64,000 nt of DNA, from positions 1,364,001 through 1,428,000 of the forward strand of contig NZ_CP119559.1 in the NCBI RefSeq assembly GCF_029278565.1. Direction: 5' to 3'. Shown piece by piece: positions 16,304 to 23,822 of this stretch. The position numbers were made by a program, and so were the translations under genes. The stretch's first letter is position 1. The number at the start of each line of letters is the position of its first letter. This stretch comes from Haloarcula halophila (lineage in GTDB: Archaea > Halobacteriota > Halobacteria > Halobacteriales > Haloarculaceae). The notes beneath the pieces are model-generated. The model was not told the DNA's origin. It did no database searches and saw nothing but the letters and a program-made list of their open reading frames with translations.

Positions 16304-17374
16304 ATGGACCGCCGTTCGTTCCTCCGTGCCGGCAGCACTGTGACGGTCGCCGCCGTCGCCGGCTGTCTCGGTGGACTCGAAACACAGAGCACTCGCGCGC
16401 CCCCGCTGGTCGAGGACCGCCCAGACGCCGTCTACTACCCGACCCACCTCGAAGGGATGGAGATGGTCGGGACCACGGAGACCGGCGACTACGCCTTCGG
16501 GTTGATGTACAGCTATCCCCACCGTTTCTGGAACATCAACGGGAGTTCCGGATCGATGACCCCGATCGACTCCGACGACGACGTCCACCTGATGTCGGTG
16601 GTCTGGGACCCCCAGACGGGAATGGTGCTGCCCGATACCGGGCTGACCGTCGAGATCTACCAGGACGACTCGCTGGTCTCCCAGGAGACGATCTACCCGA
16701 TGCTCTCCCAGCCGATGGGGTTTCACTACGGCGCGAACTTCGGCCTGGACGGGGACGGCGACTACCGGGTCGTCCTCAGCGTCGGCGCGATGTCGACACG
16801 GCGGACCGGGAGCTTCGTCGACCGGTTCGGCGAGCCGACGACCGCCGAAATCCCCTTTTCCTACAGCCAGTCCACTCGGGACGAACTCACGTACCGGACA
16901 CTCGACAACGCGGGTGAACCCGGCGCCGTCGAACCGATGGAGATGGAGATGTTGCCCGATTCGTTCGCCCCGACCGAAGACGAACTGCCCGGGACGGTAC
17001 GGGGGACGGCGATGAGCAACGACGCTCGACTGCTCGTGACGACGCTCGACGCGCCGCCGGCCGGGGTCGACGCCGAGGGCAGCTACGTCGCCGTCTCGGC
17101 ACGGACCCGCTACAACCGGATGGTGATTCCGGCGATGGGACTGTCGGGGACGCTGACCAGCGACGGCGAGACGGTGTACGACGGACGGTTCCGGCGGACG
17201 CTCGATCCGGACCTGGGCTATCATTACGGTGCCGTCGTCGACGACGTCGCGTCGGGAGACGACCTCGCGCTGACGGTGACCGCACAGCCACAGACTGCCC
17301 GCCACGAGGGGTACGAGATGGCCTTCGGCGGCCTGCTGGGCGAGATGCCCGACGTGTCCCTGACGCTCTCGTGA
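16304..17374 (+). CDS. Tat-exported lipoprotein resembling P19/Tp34-type iron-binding proteins
   Basis: A 356-residue protein with a twin-arginine signal (RRSFLRAG, R3-R4) and lipobox VAGC (C21). Residues about 40-170 contain spaced segments (EMVGTTETGDYAFGLMYSY, DDVHLMSVVWDP, PMGFHYGANFGLDGDGDYRV) that recall the beta-sandwich metal-binding P19/Tp34 family of extracytoplasmic iron-uptake proteins, notably its M...HYG.N...G.Y.V pattern. The second half (from about 225) is a related beta-rich domain ending in LTLS. Metal binding is inferred from the motif only. No FTR1-type permease is adjacent. Confidence 0.7.
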   Translation: MDRRSFLRAGSTVTVAAVAGCLGGLETQSTRAPPLVEDRPDAVYYPTHLEGMEMVGTTETGDYAFGLMYSYPHRFWNINGSSGSMTPIDSDDDVHLMSVVWDPQTGMVLPDTGLTVEIYQDDSLVSQETIYPMLSQPMGFHYGANFGLDGDGDYRVVLSVGAMSTRRTGSFVDRFGEPTTAEIPFSYSQSTRDELTYRTLDNAGEPGAVEPMEMEMLPDSFAPTEDELPGTVRGTAMSNDARLLVTTLDAPPAGVDAEGSYVAVSARTRYNRMVIPAMGLSGTLTSDGETVYDGRFRRTLDPDLGYHYGAVVDDVASGDDLALTVTAQPQTARHEGYEMAFGGLLGEMPDVSLTLS

Positions 17375-17440
17375 CCGGGTGACACACCAGCGACGGTTCG
17401 AACATCTTAAGGGGACTACCCGGAAAGTACCTTCAACTCG

Positions 17441-17534
17441 CTGGCGGACGGGCACCAGCGGGCACCTGTGTGTACAGGTCGGGATGTGAGTCCCGCTCGG
17501 GACTTGAACCACGCAACGCCCGTGGTGAGACACC
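17441..17534 (+). promoter_or_regulatory. Structured 5' leader of the L15e gene
   Basis: The ~95 nt before the L15e ATG hold several inverted repeats. ACCTGT/ACAGGT (17464-17479) has a 4-nt loop, CGGGA/TCCCG (17480-17495) a 6-nt loop, and CCACG/CGTGG (17509-17525) a 7-nt loop. GTCCCG (17490-17495) can instead pair with CGGGAC (17498-17503), which excludes the second hairpin. Such alternatives suggest an RNA-level control site, perhaps autogenous. No known riboswitch class recognised. Confidence 0.4.
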
Positions 17535-18125
17535 ATGGCACGAAGTGCATACTCCTACATTCGAGACGCCTGGAAGAACCCGGGCGACGGAAAGCTCGCG
17601 GAACTACAGTGGCAGCGACAACAGGACTGGCGCAACGAGGGCGCAGTCGAGCGCATCGAGCGCCCGACCCGCCTCGACAAGGCCCGTTCGCAGGGCTACA
17701 AGGCGAAACAGGGCGTCGTCGTCGCCCGCGTCTCCGTCCGCAAGGGCGGGGCCCGCAAACAGCGGTTCACGGCCGGGCGCCGCAGCAAGCGCCAGGGCGT
17801 GACCCGCATCACCCGCCGGAAGGACATCCAGCGCGTCGCCGAGGAGCGCGCCGCACGGGTCTACCCGAACCTTCGGGTGCTCAACAGCTACTCCGTCGGT
17901 CAGGACGGCCGACAGAAGTGGCACGAGATCATCCTCGTCGACCCGGAACATCCGGCCATCGAGAACGACGACGATCTCTCGTGGATCTGTGACGACGACC
18001 ACACGGACCGCGTCTTCCGTGGCCTGACCGGCGCCGGCAAGCGAAACCGCGGCCTCGGCGAGAAGGGCAAGGGCACCGAGAAGACCCGGCCGTCCCTGCG
18101 CGCGAACCGCGGTAAGGGCAAGTAA
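17535..18125 (+). CDS. rpl15e: 50S ribosomal protein L15e
   Basis: A 196-residue basic protein that matches archaeal/eukaryotic L15e along its whole length, including MARSAYSYIRDAWK, the RPTRLDKARSQGYKAKQG region, VRKGGARKQR and the C-terminal GLTGAGKRNRGLG, ending in RANRGKGK. It is a structural protein of the large subunit near the peptidyl transferase centre. Start ATG at 17535 is unambiguous. It stands alone behind an unusual structured leader. Confidence 0.98.
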   Translation: MARSAYSYIRDAWKNPGDGKLAELQWQRQQDWRNEGAVERIERPTRLDKARSQGYKAKQGVVVARVSVRKGGARKQRFTAGRRSKRQGVTRITRRKDIQRVAEERAARVYPNLRVLNSYSVGQDGRQKWHEIILVDPEHPAIENDDDLSWICDDDHTDRVFRGLTGAGKRNRGLGEKGKGTEKTRPSLRANRGKGK

Positions 18126-18183
18126 CGCCCCCGTAACGCTGTTTTCGGTTCGTCACGGTTCCGATCCCAGTGGCGACACGACC

Positions 18184-18921
18184 TCACTCCAGATACGACC
18201 GGTCGACCGGCTGACCGCGGTACATCACGGTGTCGTCGGCATCGCCGTCCTCGTCTGTCTCCTCGGTTCCGTCGCCACTGGAGCCCTCGCCGTCGGTCGC
18301 AACGGGAGTGTCGTGGGCCGTGTGTCCAGGGAGAGGTTCGCCCCGGTAGGTGAGCACACTCGCTGCGGTGTCGGCGTCGCCGTCCGCCGATTCCGCGAGC
18401 CGTTGGCGGATATACTCGGTTGTCTGTTCCAAGAGATCTTCGTCGGTTCCGCGATCGAGCCAGCAGTGGTAGATCCGGTCCGGCGTGCGGATTTCGAGCC
18501 GGTTTGCCAGAAAGCCGGTGTGGTACTCGACATCGGCGACACTGGCGTGTGGAATCTCGACGACAGTGTCGTCGGGACGCGTCCCGACGAGACAGAGCGT
18601 CCGACGGCCCGTGACGAGAACGACCGTCCCCCTGTCGTCGTCGGGCGGGGTCCGATCGCGCTTCAGCCCGATCGCCAGCCCGCGTTTGGCGTCGGTCAGG
18701 ACGTATGCCGGTGCTTCGGTGTCGTCGAGGTACGCAACGGGTGGGTCGCCGACCAGACGGGAGCCAGTGAAATCCGGGCCACCCCCCAGTAGAATGTCCG
18801 TGGTCACGGACGGATGGGGTGCCATCTGAGCCATCATCTCGGCTCGTTCCGTGGCCGACTGGTCAGCCATCATCGATCCCCCAGCCGTACGGCCGGCGCC
18901 CGCTCCGAACGCATCCCGCAC
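18184..18921 (-). CDS. PH-like domain protein with YRG-motif tail
   Basis: A 245-residue protein. The middle (about residues 65-175) resembles bacterial pleckstrin-homology-like (YokE/bPH) domains: AYVLTDAKRGLAIGLKRD, VVLVTGRRTLCLVG, VEIPHASVADVEY, RLEIRTPDRIYHCWL. The C-terminal acidic part has two YRGxP motifs (TYRGEPLPG, MYRGQPVDR) like the short YRG repeat domain known from DUF4278. The start is GTG at 18921; tandem ATGs at 18873 and 18870 are plausible alternatives. No signal peptide. Function unknown, possibly membrane-surface binding. Confidence 0.75.
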   Translation of the reverse strand: MRDAFGAGAGRTAGGSMMADQSATERAEMMAQMAPHPSVTTDILLGGGPDFTGSRLVGDPPVAYLDDTEAPAYVLTDAKRGLAIGLKRDRTPPDDDRGTVVLVTGRRTLCLVGTRPDDTVVEIPHASVADVEYHTGFLANRLEIRTPDRIYHCWLDRGTDEDLLEQTTEYIRQRLAESADGDADTAASVLTYRGEPLPGHTAHDTPVATDGEGSSGDGTEETDEDGDADDTVMYRGQPVDRSYLE

Positions 18922-19179
18922 TCATGGCGATCACTCACTGCTCGTGTCTTGCGAGCGGGGCATGCTAAACCTACTCCTATTATCCATTAATCAATACGAG
19001 GCGCAGAACCGACCAACTGGGAACGGTTCGCGTCACCGACATCGATCGTCGTCGACAATCGGCGATAGCAGCGTTGAGCCCCGGGAACCGTCGCCCACCG
19101 ATCAAGAGCAAGGGGAGACCGACTGTGTTGGCGCAAAACTCCCTTATATTGATGGAATGTGGCTAGATAGTTCGTAGAT
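18922..19179. other. Intergenic region upstream of the amtB leader
   Basis: About 260 bp without a supportable gene. It is AT-rich around 18965-18995 (TTATCCATTAATCAATA) and again at 19140-19150 (CTTATATTG), the latter a candidate TATA box for the amtB leader transcript. Confidence 0.4.
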
Positions 19180-19365
19180 GTGCGTATTATTTCCGGAGAA
19201 GCGTTATATCCTCGCATTCGAGAGGTCGCTGATGAGATGATCGGGCAGACTAACCCGGAGACGAGCTGTAGTATGGACGAACGCCTGGCACTGTACTCAC
19301 GTCGGCGACCGAGCGCCGACAGCCGCGGCCGGGTACTGACGACCGGCTGTCGGGAGGAGGACTGA
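19180..19365 (+). CDS. Possible leader ORF upstream of amtB
   Basis: A GTG-started 61-codon frame that ends 4 bp before the amtB ATG and contains the amtB Shine-Dalgarno in its last codons. A TATA-like CTTATATTG (19142-19150) lies about 30-38 nt before the GTG, so a nearly leaderless start is possible. The product (begins MRIISGEALYPRIREVADEM) has no family I recognise. It may be a real small protein, a regulatory leader or chance. Confidence 0.3.
   Translation: MRIISGEALYPRIREVADEMIGQTNPETSCSMDERLALYSRRRPSADSRGRVLTTGCREED
19353..19361 (+). promoter_or_regulatory. Shine-Dalgarno sequence of amtB
   Basis: GGAGGAGGA ends 8 nt before the ATG at 19370 and can pair with the 3' end of 16S rRNA. 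It fixes the amtB start and implies a leadered message, unlike the leaderless genes around it. Confidence 0.6.
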
Positions 19366-19369
19366 TCCG

Positions 19370-20698
19370 ATGGTCGACCTGGGGACGCTCGCCAGCGGAG
19401 TCAACACGATCTGGATACTGACCGTCTCGTTTCTCATCTTCTTCATGCAGCCCGGGTTCGCGATGCTAGAGGCCGGGCAAGTCCGGGCAAAGAACGTCGC
19501 GAACGTCCTCATGAAGAACCTGATGGACTGGGGGATGGGCGTGCTCGTGTACTTCCTGGTCGGCCTCGGGATCGCGGGGCTGGCGGGCGGGCTCACGTCA
19601 CCGGGTAGCTACGACCTGGCAAGCGCGTTCTCGTATATCGGCGATCCGACCCAGTGGGTCGACTGGCTGTTCAGCGCCGTCTTCGCCATGACGGCCGCGA
19701 CCATCGTCAGCGGTGCGGTCGCCGAACGGATCAAGTTCAAGGCGTACGTGATCTACTCGATCGCGCTCACCGCGATCATCTATCCAGTCATCCAGGGGTT
19801 CGCGTGGGGCGGCGGACTGCTCTCCGCGGACGGGTTTCTCGGCATGGCGCTGGGCGTCGGCTACCAGGACTTCGCCGGTGCGACCGTCGTCCACATGCTG
19901 GGCGGCCTGGCAGGTCTGGTCGGTGCCTGGATGGTCGGGCCACGCCGCGGCCGGTTCGACGGGACGGGCACGAGCCGACCGATCCCCGGCCACTCGCTGA
20001 CGTTTACCGTGCTGGGAACCTTCATCCTCGCATTCGGCTGGTACGGCTTCAACGTCGGGACCCAGGCGACGGTCCTGGCAGCCGAGAACGGGCAATTGGC
20101 GTTCAACGCTGCCGTGCTCGGCCGTGTCGCACTCAACACGACGCTGGGAATGGGCGCGGGTGCGGTCGCTGCGGCGCTGACCACCGCCTACACGAAGGGC
20201 AAACCCGACCCGCTGTTCACTGCGAACGGGCTGCTCGCCGGGCTGGTCGCCGTTACCGGTGCCGTCCCACACGTCACGTGGTACGGTGGGCTCGTCCTGG
20301 GTATCCTCGCGGGCATCCAGACCCCGCTGGTCTACCACTTCGTCGTCAACCGGCTGAAGATCGACGACGTCTGTGGCGTCTTTGCTGTCCACGGGAGCGC
20401 CGGCGCGCTGGGGACGTGGTTGATCCCGGTGTTCGCCGTCAGCGGGTTCTCCGCGATGCAACTGGTCGCACAGACGGTGGGGATCGTCACCATCGCGGTG
20501 TGGACCGTCGTCAGCACGTGGATAGTTTTCACGCTCGCGGACGTGACCGTCGGCCTCCGTGTCGACAGGGAAGCAGAGTCGACCGGCCTCGACCGGATCG
20601 AACACGGCTACACCGCCTATCCCGAGTTCGTCGATAGGAGTAGCGACGGACAGTCGTCCCCCGAACCAGCGGGCGACAACCCCCCTGCCGACGATTGA
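19370..20698 (+). CDS. amtB: Ammonium transporter Amt
   Basis: A 442-residue protein of about 11 transmembrane helices. The Amt signature is DFAGATVVHMLGGLAGL with pore histidine H175, and the second pore histidine is H341 (FAVHGSAGALGTW). The FAWGGG and NTTLGMGAGAVAAALTTAY segments are typical. It conducts ammonia/ammonium across the cytoplasmic membrane as a trimer. The start is set by a strong Shine-Dalgarno 8 nt upstream. The PII gene glnK, usually beside amt, is not present on either side. The gene converges on blh, with the 39-bp repeats between and into blh. Confidence 0.95.
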   Translation: MVDLGTLASGVNTIWILTVSFLIFFMQPGFAMLEAGQVRAKNVANVLMKNLMDWGMGVLVYFLVGLGIAGLAGGLTSPGSYDLASAFSYIGDPTQWVDWLFSAVFAMTAATIVSGAVAERIKFKAYVIYSIALTAIIYPVIQGFAWGGGLLSADGFLGMALGVGYQDFAGATVVHMLGGLAGLVGAWMVGPRRGRFDGTGTSRPIPGHSLTFTVLGTFILAFGWYGFNVGTQATVLAAENGQLAFNAAVLGRVALNTTLGMGAGAVAAALTTAYTKGKPDPLFTANGLLAGLVAVTGAVPHVTWYGGLVLGILAGIQTPLVYHFVVNRLKIDDVCGVFAVHGSAGALGTWLIPVFAVSGFSAMQLVAQTVGIVTIAVWTVVSTWIVFTLADVTVGLRVDREAESTGLDRIEHGYTAYPEFVDRSSDGQSSPEPAGDNPPADD

Positions 20699-20730
20699 AC
20701 GGCTTCGGACGGGGGCGAGGCGTTGCCCCT

Positions 20731-20847
20731 GGTCGGCCCGGACGGACTACGACCAGATGCTCTGCTCCAGGTCGGTCCGGACAGACTACGACCAGATGCT
20801 CTGCTCCAGATCGGCCCGGACGGACTACGACCAGACGCTCTGCTCCC
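20731..20847. repeat. Three tandem copies of a 39-bp unit at the blh 3' end
   Basis: Copies at 20731-20769, 20770-20808 and 20809-20847 differ at only a few positions each and share cores such as GGACTACGACCAGA and GCTCTGCTCC. On the minus strand each copy encodes EQS(V/I)WS followed by a TAG. The innermost copy is the real blh end, and the other two are duplicated 3' ends beyond the stop. The unit is exactly 13 codons long. Replication slippage is the simple explanation. There are no spacers, so this is not a CRISPR array. Confidence 0.9.
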
Positions 20848-21853
20848 GATCCATCACCGTCACCACCACAACGTGGGGGAGCGTGACGACGGCGATGAAC
20901 ACCAGGTACAGGGCGACGGCTTCGGGAACCGTCTCCGGTCGGTTCGGAACGACCAGAGAGAGCCCGCCCAGTAGTGCGAGCGAGACGAGCGTCAGCGGTG
21001 CCGCATCCCGGGCGAACTGCAGGAACGCGGTCCGAACGTCACCGGCCTCGATGGCTGTAACTGCGGTGTCGTCGACGGCAAGCAACCGTACGACGTGGCG
21101 CAGCGAGTGCCACAGACAGAAGTAGAACCCGATGGCTACCACCGGCGGGACGAGCGCGAAGTACGCGATCAGTCCCACCGTCTCACCGGCGTCGAGCAGC
21201 CACGGCCGGACGCTGTCCGCCCGGGCGTAGCCGACAACCAAGACGGCGACGACGAGGACGCCGTAGCCGATCGCGAGAGCTGCTCTGACCTGCGGCCGGA
21301 ACGCCCACTGGAGCGCCGTCACCGCTGTCGGTGCGAACAGGCCAACCAGATCGGTCGCGACGCGACGGTACCACTCCGGGAACGAAAGCAGCGGGACCAA
21401 CATCGGGAGTCCACCCCGGACGGCGACGGTAGCGAGTCGCTGTGGAACCGACTCCAAGTGGTCGACACCGGCCAGCGCCACCAACGCGTAGAGATCGCCC
21501 TGACCCCAATGGAACCACGTGACGAGGATGAACACGACGAACGCGAGCGCAGGCGCGAGAAACCACGCGACTGCGTAGGCACCACCCACCACGCCGTAGA
21601 GGGCGACCACACGGGCGATCGCCCGGTAAGTCGGTTCTCGGCCGCGTGCGCGCGCTACCGCCAGATGGTCGACGGCACCGTGGGGTAGTCCCAGGAGAAC
21701 CGCGCTGACGATCAGTGGGAGATACTGGAGCGAGAGCGGGACAGACACGCCGGCGAGAAACGGGACAACGAGGACAACGATCACCCAGGAAGGAACCATC
21801 CCGGTATCCCGGAGCGTCTCGCGGGTGCGCTCGGGGAATCGCGTCACGACCAT
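20825..21853 (-). CDS. blh: Brp/Blh-type beta-carotene 15,15'-dioxygenase
   Basis: A 342-residue, multi-pass membrane protein of the Brp/Blh family, which cleaves beta-carotene to two retinals. Iron-ligand-type histidine motifs are present: LGLPHGAVDHLAVAR, WFHWGQGDLYAL, WHSLRH and LPHVVVVTVMD. It is the last gene of the crtB-crtY-blh unit and overlaps the end of crtY by 10 bp (its ATG lies inside the crtY 3' end), suggesting translational coupling. It supplies the chromophore for the opsin at 666-1430. Its 3' end lies in a tandem repeat. Confidence 0.95.
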   Translation of the reverse strand: MVVTRFPERTRETLRDTGMVPSWVIVVLVVPFLAGVSVPLSLQYLPLIVSAVLLGLPHGAVDHLAVARARGREPTYRAIARVVALYGVVGGAYAVAWFLAPALAFVVFILVTWFHWGQGDLYALVALAGVDHLESVPQRLATVAVRGGLPMLVPLLSFPEWYRRVATDLVGLFAPTAVTALQWAFRPQVRAALAIGYGVLVVAVLVVGYARADSVRPWLLDAGETVGLIAYFALVPPVVAIGFYFCLWHSLRHVVRLLAVDDTAVTAIEAGDVRTAFLQFARDAAPLTLVSLALLGGLSLVVPNRPETVPEAVALYLVFIAVVTLPHVVVVTVMDREQSVWS

Positions 21854-22569
21854 CTATCGACCACCCAGACGTAGAGGACGATCCCCTGGACGACGAACAG
21901 CGACGTCAACAGGAAGAAGACGGCTTCCTCGATCGGTAGCCCGAGTCCCGGGAGTTCCAGCCCGGTCGTGTACCGGTCCGAGAGCGACCAGATGTTCAGC
22001 GCCAGCGCGACGCTGTCGATCAACCAGAGGTAGCCGGTTGGGACCAGCGTCCCGACGGCGACGGTCCGCCACTCCCGGCGGAGGAACTGCCAGCCGAAGG
22101 CCCACTGGATCGCGAGGATCGGCGCACTCCAGGCCAACAGCGATCCGAGGTACAGCCCGCTGGACCGGTCGAGGAGAGCGAGGCCCGAGATTCCTACGAG
22201 GGCTGCTGCCAGGAAGCCGACGGCACGGACCCGCACCGGCGTCCGCAACGACGGCGTCGTGTCGACCCGGAAGCGAGCGAGCCAGAGGCCGACCAGGAAC
22301 GGTTGTAACAGGAAGAAGAGATACTCCCCCAGCGGCGCACGGAACCCGCGGACGAGGACCGTCCCCTCACCGTACCACCAGACGCCGCGTCCGATGAGGT
22401 AGTTGTCCCAGGGGGTCGTGTACACGAGCGCGAGTCCGGCCAGCAATGCCGTGGCCGTGAGGACAGTCCGGCGGCTAGCGAGTCGGTACGGGGTCGTCAG
22501 TACCAGTCCCACGACCACCGGGACGACGAACAGCGCGTGGAACTGGAGATAGGTGAGCAGGGCTGTCAT
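21844..22569 (-). CDS. crtY: Lycopene beta-cyclase (CrtYcd/CarR type)
   Basis: A 241-residue membrane protein with about seven helices. It is a fused form of the two-subunit actinobacterial/archaeal lycopene cyclases (CrtYc+CrtYd). Conserved segments include the N-terminal helix (YLQFHALFVVP), TTPWDNYLI, GEYLFFLLQP, and in the second half LPIEEAVFFLLTSLFVV. It converts lycopene to beta-carotene. The start is ATG at 22569 (MTALLTYLQFH), 19 bp after the crtB stop. Upstream extension of the frame would run back into crtB. Confidence 0.94.
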   Translation of the reverse strand: MTALLTYLQFHALFVVPVVVGLVLTTPYRLASRRTVLTATALLAGLALVYTTPWDNYLIGRGVWWYGEGTVLVRGFRAPLGEYLFFLLQPFLVGLWLARFRVDTTPSLRTPVRVRAVGFLAAALVGISGLALLDRSSGLYLGSLLAWSAPILAIQWAFGWQFLRREWRTVAVGTLVPTGYLWLIDSVALALNIWSLSDRYTTGLELPGLGLPIEEAVFFLLTSLFVVQGIVLYVWVVDRWS

Positions 22570-22588
22570 CGACCCGGTCGGAGAGTCC

Positions 22589-23560
22589 TCACCCGCGCCA
22601 GGTCGGCTGTCCCGGGCTAGTGACCTCGGCCGGAACTGTCCCGGGCGACTGTTCGGAGACGGCACTGACCGCGTAGAACGTCGCCTCGGGATCACCGTTT
22701 CGGCGCCAGTGCCACCAGGTCCGGGCCAACAGCCAGAGCCGGCGACGGCGGGTCAGTTCGGGCGTCTCCGAGAGGACGTCGTACCCACGGTTACGGATGA
22801 GACGGTGGTGTTCGGCGTACAGTACTGCCGACAGCAGAACGCCGAACTGACAGTCCTCGGGGAGATACCGGATGCCGGCGACTCCCTCTCGGTACAGCTC
22901 TTCGGTCCGGGCCAACTCCGTCTGCATCACCGCGCGGAACCCCTCGTCGACCTCGGCGTCGCCCAGTTGCTCTTCGGTGACGCCGTGGTGCTCCAGCGTC
23001 TCCTGTGGGAGGTAGACCCGGCCGTAATCGTGGATATCCTCGCGGACATCCCGGAGGAAGTTCGTCAACTGGAACGCCTCGGCCAGTGCCTGGGCGTGTG
23101 GGAGCGCCGTCTCTTTCTCCGGCGGGTCCATCACCATCGTCATCATGTTCCCGACCGCGACGGCGGAGCCACGCATGTACTCACGGAGGTCCTCGAACGT
23201 CTCGTACCGCGCCTGGGCGATGTCCATCTCCATGGCGTCGATGAAGACGTTGACCTCCTCGTCGGGGATGTCGTGATCCTCACGGAGCTGCTGGAAGGCC
23301 GCGAGGACCGCACCCTCGTCGGAGTCCTCGGGCTCCCGGTTGCCAAGCGCCATCTCCCGGAACTCTTCGAGCCGCTCGTGTTGGACGTTCGGGGGCGGCC
23401 CGTCCCGTTGGTCGACGACGTCGTCGGCGACCCGGAAGAAGGCGTACATCACGTAGGTCGGATGGCGGGTTCGCTCGGGGAGCAGACGGGTCGCGAGGTG
23501 GAACGTTCGGCCCGTTCGTTGCTGGATCGACTTGCTGGCCTGGATATTATCAGATTGCAT
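22589..23560 (-). CDS. crtB: Phytoene synthase
   Basis: A 323-residue trans-isoprenyl diphosphate synthase of the squalene/phytoene synthase family. Both Asp-rich Mg2+/diphosphate motifs are present: ADDVVD (D46-D50) and NFLRDVREDIHDYGR (D171-D175). It condenses two GGPP to phytoene, the first committed step to carotenoids and retinal. It is first in the crtB-crtY-blh unit. Upstream lie a Bat-type UAS, a TATA-like box and two palindromes, implying a leader of roughly 180 nt. Confidence 0.95.
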   Translation of the reverse strand: MQSDNIQASKSIQQRTGRTFHLATRLLPERTRHPTYVMYAFFRVADDVVDQRDGPPPNVQHERLEEFREMALGNREPEDSDEGAVLAAFQQLREDHDIPDEEVNVFIDAMEMDIAQARYETFEDLREYMRGSAVAVGNMMTMVMDPPEKETALPHAQALAEAFQLTNFLRDVREDIHDYGRVYLPQETLEHHGVTEEQLGDAEVDEGFRAVMQTELARTEELYREGVAGIRYLPEDCQFGVLLSAVLYAEHHRLIRNRGYDVLSETPELTRRRRLWLLARTWWHWRRNGDPEATFYAVSAVSEQSPGTVPAEVTSPGQPTWRG

Positions 23561-23620
23561 TGAATTACAGGATCGGTCAGTACGCGAGTCGTGCCTCTGG
23601 GGCAGGCATCGAAAGCGCCG

Positions 23621-23634
23621 TTCGAACGTTCGAA
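23621..23634. repeat. 14-bp perfect palindrome in the crtB leader
   Basis: TTCGAACGTTCGAA is its own reverse complement and lies 61 bp upstream of the crtB ATG. It could be an operator, or an RNA hairpin in the leader. Confidence 0.35.
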
Positions 23635-23724
23635 GCGGTTCCTCCCAGCGGTCTCGCGGTCCGTTCCGGACTGGGATACCCTCGGTCGGAGGGGAACACC
23701 GAACGCGGCGTTCCGCTGGAATCC

Positions 23725-23740
23725 AGATGACACGTCATCT
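23725..23740. repeat. Inverted repeat near the predicted crtB transcription start
   Basis: AGATGAC and GTCATCT (7-bp arms, 2-bp spacer) fall about 25-45 bp downstream of the TATA-like box, where the transcript would begin. Candidate operator. Confidence 0.35.
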
Positions 23741-23763
23741 ACATGCAAATAGTGGTACTGCGA

Positions 23764-23770
23764 CTTTAAG
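23764..23770 (-). promoter_or_regulatory. TATA-like box of the crtB promoter
   Basis: The minus strand reads CTTAAAG, 6 bp downstream of the UAS. The predicted start would be near 23740. Confidence 0.35.
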
Positions 23771-23776
23771 CTGTGT

Positions 23777-23791
23777 ACCCAACTACTTTGG
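23777..23791. promoter_or_regulatory. Bat-type UAS before crtB
   Basis: ACCCAACTACTTTGG matches the Halobacterium bop UAS consensus ACCcnactagTTnGG at 12 of 13 defined positions on the plus strand. Read on the crtB strand it matches at 10 of 13, since the element is nearly palindromic. It lies 6 bp upstream of a TATA-like box, as in the known bop promoter. In Halobacterium crtB1 is a Bat target, which supports the call. Confidence 0.6.
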
Positions 23792-23822
23792 AGGAGACGT
23801 GCAGTCGTCTCCCGCGAGTGGG

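Noticed and set aside
17488-17525. T-loop-like GGTTCAAGTCC on the minus strand before L15e, suggesting a tRNA
   Set aside because: The flanking bases do not form a T stem, and no acceptor, D or anticodon arm can be drawn.
16172-17536. Upstream extension of the hydroxyacid dehydrogenase frame to 775 codons
   Set aside because: The extension runs antisense to the P19-like lipoprotein gene and lacks domains. A TATA box 22-29 nt before 16171 marks the true start.
18987-19217. 76-codon minus-strand frame between the PH-like gene and amtB
   Set aside because: No promoter, domain or acidic bias. Not supported as a gene.
20731-20847. CRISPR-like array
   Set aside because: The three 39-bp units are directly adjacent with no spacers and carry the end of blh.
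23449-23748. 99-codon minus-strand frame in the crtB leader
   Set aside because: The translation is low in acidic residues for a haloarchaeal protein, has no domain, and overlaps the crtB start in another frame. More likely untranslated leader.
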